Below are positions 59,969-64,000 of a stretch of DNA of 64,000 bases, one piece after another. The stretch's first letter is position 1; every line of letters starts with the position of its first letter. The stretch is from Geodermatophilus arenarius (GTDB lineage: Bacteria > Actinomycetota > Actinomycetes > Mycobacteriales > Geodermatophilaceae). Made by a program: the position numbers and the translations under genes. Below the pieces are notes generated by a model. That model ran no database searches. It was not told the DNA's origin and was given only the letters and a program-made list of their open reading frames with translations. The stretch spans positions 138,673-202,672 of the forward strand of contig NZ_JBHSGR010000005.1 of NCBI RefSeq assembly GCF_042654585.1, read 5' to 3'.

Positions 59969-61243
59969 GTGACGGCAGCGGCGGTGACCACCCCGGACGC
60001 CGCCGCGCCCGCCGTGACCACGGTCGCGCTGCCCGACTCCCCCGACCTGCTGGCGCTGCTGTCGCGCGGGGGCGCGCTGTCCTGGGTGCGCCGCGGCGAG
60101 GGCCTGGTCGGCTGGGGCGAGGCCGACCGCCTCGAGGTCTCCGGTCCCGGCGCGCTGGCCGAGGCGGCCGCCTGGTGGGCCGACCGCAGCGCCGCCCTCG
60201 CCGTCGACGACGAGGTGGGCGTGCCCGGCTCCGGGCCGGTCGTGTTCGCGAGCGTCGCGTTCGACCCCGCGCGGGAGACGTCGGTGTTCGTCGTCCCCGA
60301 GGTCGTCGTCGGCCGCCGCGACGGCGTCGCCTGGGTGACCACGACCGGCGACGCCGACCCGGGCGACGTGATGGCGGCGGCCCGCGAGCCGCTGACCCCC
60401 GCGCCGGGGCGGCTGCGCTACGCCGACGGCGCGCTCGACCCCGCCTCGTGGTGCGGCGCGGTGTCCGCCGCGATCGGCCGCATCGGCGCCGGTGACCTCG
60501 CCAAGGTGGTGCTCGCGCGCGACCTGCTGGTCACCGCCGACGTGCCGCTGGACCCCCGCCGCCTGCTCGACCGGCTGGCCGCCCGCTTCCCCGACTGCTG
60601 GACCTTCGCCGTCGACGGGCTGCTCGGCGCCACTCCCGAGCTGCTGCTGCGCCGCACCGGCCGGCAGCTGTCGGCGCGGGTGCTGGCCGGCACCGCCCCG
60701 CGCGGCGCGGGCGCCGAGGACGAGCGGCTCGCGGCCGGCCTGCTGGCCAGCGCCAAGGACCGCGCCGAGCACGCCCTCGCCGTCGACTCGCTCGTGCGGG
60801 CGCTCGACCCGTTCTGCACCGCGCTGTCGGTGCCGGAGCAGCCCTCGCTGCTCACGCTGCCCAACGTGCGGCACCTGGCCACCGACGTCGTCGGCACCCA
60901 GCGCCGCTCGGGCGCCCGCGGCCGCGCCGGGCTGCTGGAGCTGGTCGACGCCGTGCACCCCACCGCCGCCGTCTGCGGCACCCCGCCCGAGGCCGCTGCC
61001 GGGGTCATCGCCGAGCTGGAGGGCATGGACCGCGGCCGCTACGCCGGGCCGGTGGGCTGGCTCGACGCCCGCGGGGACGGCGAGTTCGGGCTGGCCCTCC
61101 GCTGCGCGCAGCTGGTCGACGACGACCCGTGCTCGGCCCGGCTGTTCGCCGGCTGCGGCATCGTCGCCGGCTCCGACCCGGCGGCCGAGCTCGCCGAGAC
61201 CCAGTCGAAGTTCGCCGCCTTCCAGGCCGCGCTGGAGGGCTGA
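59969..61243 (+). CDS. menF: Isochorismate synthase (menaquinone type)
   Basis: This 424-residue chorismate-utilising enzyme converts chorismate to isochorismate, the first committed step of menaquinone synthesis. Family marks in the C-terminal half: GDLAKVVLARDL, FAVDGLLGATPELLLRRTGRQLSARVLAGTAPRG, LLELVDAVHPTAAVCGTPPEAA and GRYAGPVGWLDARGDGEFGLALRCA. Salicylate or siderophore isochorismate synthases share the fold, but menG and menD nearby point to menaquinone. Start set by the leaderless promoter; an upstream longer frame is an antisense shadow of menG. Confidence 0.9.
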   Translation: MTAAAVTTPDAAAPAVTTVALPDSPDLLALLSRGGALSWVRRGEGLVGWGEADRLEVSGPGALAEAAAWWADRSAALAVDDEVGVPGSGPVVFASVAFDPARETSVFVVPEVVVGRRDGVAWVTTTGDADPGDVMAAAREPLTPAPGRLRYADGALDPASWCGAVSAAIGRIGAGDLAKVVLARDLLVTADVPLDPRRLLDRLAARFPDCWTFAVDGLLGATPELLLRRTGRQLSARVLAGTAPRGAGAEDERLAAGLLASAKDRAEHALAVDSLVRALDPFCTALSVPEQPSLLTLPNVRHLATDVVGTQRRSGARGRAGLLELVDAVHPTAAVCGTPPEAAAGVIAELEGMDRGRYAGPVGWLDARGDGEFGLALRCAQLVDDDPCSARLFAGCGIVAGSDPAAELAETQSKFAAFQAALEG

Positions 61244-61283
61244 GCCGGCCCGCTCCCGGCCGGCCGCCGTCCTGCCCCGGGGA

Positions 61284-61326
61284 CGACGAGGGCCCCGGCC
61301 GCGGCGCGCGGTCGGGGCCCTCGTCG
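61284..61326. terminator. Terminator between menF and the Rpf gene
   Basis: CGACGAGGGCCCCG and CGGGGCCCTCGTCG form a perfect 14-bp stem with a 15-nt GC-rich loop. It lies 40 bases after menF and 13 bases beyond the convergent Rpf gene, so it can serve both. Confidence 0.8.
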
Positions 61327-61339
61327 GGTGAGGCGGAGG

Positions 61340-62494
61340 TCAGCCCACGTAGTTCACGTGCACGTGGTCCATGTGGTTGGCGGTCGCGCCGCCGCGGTCC
61401 TCCATCGCCTTCCAGGCGCCGTCGGGCGAGGTCAGGATGCGCTGCTGCCAGATGACGTACTCGACGCCGAGCTCGTCCCAGTGGTCGACGTGGTACTGGG
61501 CGATCGCGTCGCCGAGGGCGGCGTCGGACATGACCATGTAGTCCAGCGCCTTGCCGGAGGGGTGGCCGTCCGGGTCGACCGCGCTGGCCCGCGTGCCGCC
61601 GAGGGTGATGTCCGCGGCGCCCGGGACGTTGCTGACGACGGCGTTCGCCGCCGCCTGCACGGCCTCGTGGATCGCGCCGGCGGTGTTCGTGATCTCGGCG
61701 ACGACCGAGGCCTGCGCGACCTGCGGAGCGGCCTCGGCGATCGGCGGGGTGGCGGCGGGCGCCGCCTCGCCGGCGGCGGCGACCGGAGCCGGGGCGGCCT
61801 CGGCGGCGGGAGCCGGAGCGGCCTCGGCCGGGGCGGCCGTCGAGCCGCTGAGCGCCAGCACCTGACCGGGGTAGATCCGGTTCGGGTTGCCGCCGATGAC
61901 GTCGATGTTGCGCTCGTAGAGCTCCCGCCAGCTCTGGCCGTGGGCGGCGGCGATCTTCGCCACCGTGTCCCGCCAGCGGACGGTGTACTCCTCGGTGCTG
62001 ACCTCGGCCTGCTCGGCCGGGGCGGCCTGCTCGGCGGCCGGCTGCTCGGCCGGAGCGGCCGGGGCCTCGGCGGCCGGGGCGGCCTGCTCGGCGGGAGCGG
62101 CCGGCGCCTCGGCGGCGGCCGCGGTGGTGCCGTCGGTCAGGTACTTGCCGCAGGTCGGCCAGGCGCCGACGCCCTGGCCGGCCAGGACGGCCTCGGCGAT
62201 CTGGACCTGCTCGGCCGGGGTGGCGAGGTCGGCGCGCGGGGCGAGGTCGGTGCCCCCGAAGGCGGCCCAGGTGGACTGGCTGAACTGCAGCCCGCCGTAG
62301 TAGCCGTTGCCGGTGTTGATGCTCCAGTTGCCGCTGGACTCGCACTGGGCGACGCCGGTCCAGTCGTGGGTGGTGGAGGCGGAGGCCGGCGAGCTCAGGA
62401 CGCCCAGACCGACGGCGGCGGCGCCGGCGGCGACAGGGGCCTTGGCGATGACCTTCTTGGTGCGGACGTAGCGGGGTGCGCGGTGCTTGGGCAT
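61340..62494 (-). CDS. Resuscitation-promoting factor-like transglycosylase with LysM and C-terminal peptidase-like domain
   Basis: This 384-residue secreted wall enzyme has a basic signal peptide ending ASA (about residue 39), an Rpf/lysozyme-like domain (41-118: DWTGVAQCESSGNW with catalytic Glu52, YYGGLQFSQSTWAAFGG, closing Cys in WPTCGKYL), an Ala/Pro/Glu linker, a LysM domain (EYTVRWRDTVAKIAAAHG ... NRIYPGQVLAL), a second Ala/Pro linker and a C-terminal domain (SAVDPDGHPSGKALDYMV ... ATANHMDHVHVNYVG) of the kind found at the end of several actinobacterial wall hydrolases. Rpf cleaves peptidoglycan and aids exit from dormancy. The c-di-AMP riboswitch upstream controls it. Confidence 0.9.
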   Translation of the reverse strand: MPKHRAPRYVRTKKVIAKAPVAAGAAAVGLGVLSSPASASTTHDWTGVAQCESSGNWSINTGNGYYGGLQFSQSTWAAFGGTDLAPRADLATPAEQVQIAEAVLAGQGVGAWPTCGKYLTDGTTAAAAEAPAAPAEQAAPAAEAPAAPAEQPAAEQAAPAEQAEVSTEEYTVRWRDTVAKIAAAHGQSWRELYERNIDVIGGNPNRIYPGQVLALSGSTAAPAEAAPAPAAEAAPAPVAAAGEAAPAATPPIAEAAPQVAQASVVAEITNTAGAIHEAVQAAANAVVSNVPGAADITLGGTRASAVDPDGHPSGKALDYMVMSDAALGDAIAQYHVDHWDELGVEYVIWQQRILTSPDGAWKAMEDRGGATANHMDHVHVNYVG

Positions 62495-62517
62495 GGTGAT
62501 GATCTCCCGATCACCGC

Positions 62518-62710
62518 CGGCGAGGTGAGCTGTCGGGTTCGGGCGATCGGTGCCCGGCCGCGGTCCGCGGCTTCACCCCGAGGCGCGCTCCGACAGGCCC
62601 CCGTAGGCCGTCGCGCGCCGGAAGAGTGGGTCCCCCACCCCTGCCCTGGGAGTTGACGTGGGCGACCGGTGGGCAGGGTTTGGCGGACCGGCGCCGCGCT
62701 CTGTGTTCGC
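62518..62710 (-). promoter_or_regulatory. ydaO-type c-di-AMP riboswitch upstream of the Rpf gene
   Basis: The leader on the minus strand carries the conserved elements in order: GCCAAACCCTGCC, GGGGGACCCA, GGGGTGAAGCCGCGGACCGC and GCCCGAACCCGACAGCTCACC, the last ending about 25 bases before the start codon. This is the pattern of the ydaO-yuaA element that binds c-di-AMP and in actinobacteria sits before rpf-type wall hydrolase genes, usually turning expression off when bound. Boundaries approximate. Confidence 0.88.
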
Positions 62711-63010
62711 TGAGCGCAGCCAAAACGTTACGTGTCGTCATGTCGACTGTCGTCGTGACGGCGGTCACACGGCGGTTCGGCCGGGGCGTGTGGGGTACGG
62801 CGTGACGTCGGCGTGACCACCGCGCGGGTAACGGAACCCGCTGCTCGCCGCGCACGATCGGGCCCTGCCGGGGTCGTGCCGTCCCCGCCGCGTCCGCGCC
62901 GGGTCCCGTGACGAAGGCCACCGGGAACGCGTGCCGGACCGGCCCGTCACGAGGGCCTGGGACGAGCTCCCGGGCCGTGCCCGGGCCCTCTCCGGCGCTC
63001 CTCGGACCGG
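62711..63010. other. Intergenic stretch between riboswitch and menD
   Basis: I see no credible gene. The minus strand carries a TAACGT box in CGTAACGTTTTGG (62725-62737) that may be the -10 of the Rpf transcript. At 62951-62990 nested inverted repeats (CCCGGGC/GCCCGGG inside GAGGGCC/GGGCCCTC) would make a terminator for menD. Confidence 0.4.
62951..62990 (-). terminator. Terminator after menD
   Basis: An outer pair GAGGGCC/GGGCCCTC encloses a perfect CCCGGGC-CGT-GCCCGGG hairpin 20 bases behind the menD stop codon. Confidence 0.5.
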
Positions 63011-64000
63011 TCAGGCCAGCGCGCGGCCCGCGGCCTCCCGCAGGGCGACGGCGAGGTCGGCCTCCGCGCGCTGGTCGGTGCGGGCGACGACCACCCGCGG
63101 CCCGCCGCGCGCCAGCGCGGCGGCGAGCTCCTCCGGCGTGGTCACCGCCACCGCCTCCCACCCCAGGGACGCCGCGACGGCGACCAGGTCCCGCCCGTGC
63201 GGCGTGCCGAACACCCGCCGGTAGTCGTGGGCGTACGCCGGCCGCCCGGGCTCCAGCTGGGCGAAGATCCCGCCCCCGTCGTTGTCGGGCACCACCACGG
63301 TGAGGTCCGGGCGCGGCTCGCCCTCGCCGGTGAGCAGCCCCTGCAGGTCGTGCAGGAACGTCAGGTCGCCCATGAGCGCCACCGCCGGCCCGCCGTGGAC
63401 CAGCGCGGCGCCGACGGCGGTGGACACCGTGCCGTCGATGCCGGCGACGCCGCGGTTGGCGAGCACGGCGACGTCGCCGCGCGGGACGGCGAGCCGGTCG
63501 ACGTCGCGCACCGGCGTGGAGGAGCCGAGCACCAGCAGCGCCCCCGGCGGCAGCGCGGCGACGACGTCGCGGGCCAGCCGGGCGGCGGTCAGCCCGGTGG
63601 CGGCGTCCAGGGCGGCGACGACGGCGGAGCGCGGCCGGCGGGCGGCCGCGCGCCAGGCGGCGGACCAGCCGGGGTCGCAGGGCGGCCCGGCCGGCGGGGC
63701 GGCGCGGGTGACCAGCGCGGCGGTGCGGCCGGCGTCGGGCCAGCGCGGCCCGGCGACCACGGTCTCCACGCGCACCCGCGGGTCGGCCAGCAGCACGGAC
63801 ACCGGCCGGGACAGCGTCGGCCGGCCGACGACGACCACCCGGTCGGGCCGGTGCGCGTCCAGCCAGCCGGGCACGCCGAGCAGCAGCGCCCCGCCGCGCA
63901 CGGCGCCGTCGGTCCACGCCCCGCCACTCGGCTCGGCGACCACCGGCCAGCCGGCCGCGGCGGCGCCGGCCGCCCACGCCCGGCCGGCGGCGTCGGGCCC
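63011..64000 (-). CDS. menD: MenD (SEPHCHC synthase), C-terminal part, cut by window edge
   Basis: About 329 residues of the thiamine-diphosphate enzyme that joins isochorismate and 2-oxoglutarate in menaquinone synthesis. The frame stays open to the right edge, so the N-terminal part is missing. Visible: the middle domain and the ThDP-binding C-terminal domain with GSSTPVRDVDRLA, NRGVAGIDGTVSTAVGAA, ALMGDLTFLHDLQGLL and VVPDNDGGGIFAQL, which are diagnostic for MenD. Confidence 0.93.
   Translation of the reverse strand, partial: GPDAAGRAWAAGAAAAGWPVVAEPSGGAWTDGAVRGGALLLGVPGWLDAHRPDRVVVVGRPTLSRPVSVLLADPRVRVETVVAGPRWPDAGRTAALVTRAAPPAGPPCDPGWSAAWRAAARRPRSAVVAALDAATGLTAARLARDVVAALPPGALLVLGSSTPVRDVDRLAVPRGDVAVLANRGVAGIDGTVSTAVGAALVHGGPAVALMGDLTFLHDLQGLLTGEGEPRPDLTVVVPDNDGGGIFAQLEPGRPAYAHDYRRVFGTPHGRDLVAVAASLGWEAVAVTTPEELAAALARGGPRVVVARTDQRAEADLAVALREAAGRALA

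Noticed and set aside
62511..63977. 488-codon minus-strand frame over riboswitch and menD
   Set aside because: It is out of frame with MenD and crosses the riboswitch; composition is Arg/Gly/Ala only.

Overview
The window is about 74% G+C. It reads as chromosomal DNA of a high-GC actinobacterium: it uses menaquinone-type enzymes, GTG/TTG starts and many leaderless (TANNNT plus 6-8 nt) promoters. The gene order secE-nusG-rplK-rplA-rplJ-rplL-[mkl/yrbE/mce]-rpoB-rpoC, with tRNA-Trp, rpmG, hadA and hadB next to it, is an actinobacterial arrangement. The overall set (mce operon, KorAB, complete nuo operon, Rpf behind a c-di-AMP riboswitch, no mycolate genes) would fit a Geodermatophilaceae-like genus, but that taxonomic call is inference. 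I see no insertion sequence, prophage or CRISPR array; almost everything is vertically inherited core genome.

Layout. (1) 1-21,700, all on the minus strand: secE, nusG, rplK, rplA, L10 leader, rplJ, rplL, terminator, then a translationally coupled mce operon (ATPase, two YrbE permeases, MceA-F, two Mce-associated proteins), terminator, then rpoB and the 5' part of rpoC from their own promoter. (2) 21,800-26,230: tRNA-Trp, a PLP aminotransferase (plus strand), an M1-like lipoprotein peptidase, hadB-hadA, rpmG and tRNA-Met/tRNA-Thr. (3) 26,300-31,700: a signalling stretch with a membrane GGDEF/EAL protein, a 33-residue pure-repeat peptide gene (five GAKWA units), an orphan Tad-like pilus protein, tRNA-Tyr, a YajQ-family protein and a MEDS/HATPase anti-sigma-type regulator. 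(4) 31,700-40,460: HtpX-like protease, korAB, a MocR regulator divergent from a flavin split-barrel oxidase, a PQQ-type sugar dehydrogenase lipoprotein and a polyprenyl diphosphate synthase. (5) 40,460-56,846: nuoA-N (complex I) on the minus strand, with a Rex-type operator upstream of nuoA. (6) 57,000-64,000: menaquinone-linked genes (menJ-like reductase, menG, menF, 5'-truncated menD), a phosphoribosyltransferase with a leaderless proline-rich mini-protein, and an Rpf/LysM cell-wall protein preceded by a ydaO-type c-di-AMP riboswitch.

How it works together: regions 5 and 6 join NADH dehydrogenase with menaquinone and prenyl-chain synthesis, so the electron carrier and its main reductase are encoded side by side; the Rex box suggests NADH/NAD+ control of the complex. 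Region 3 groups c-di-GMP-type functions (GGDEF/EAL, YajQ, Tad-like), and the c-di-AMP riboswitch controls wall remodelling in region 6. The item I would look at first is the GAKWA-repeat micro-gene at 29,003-29,104, with its own ribosome binding site, terminator, leader hairpin and two upstream palindromes.
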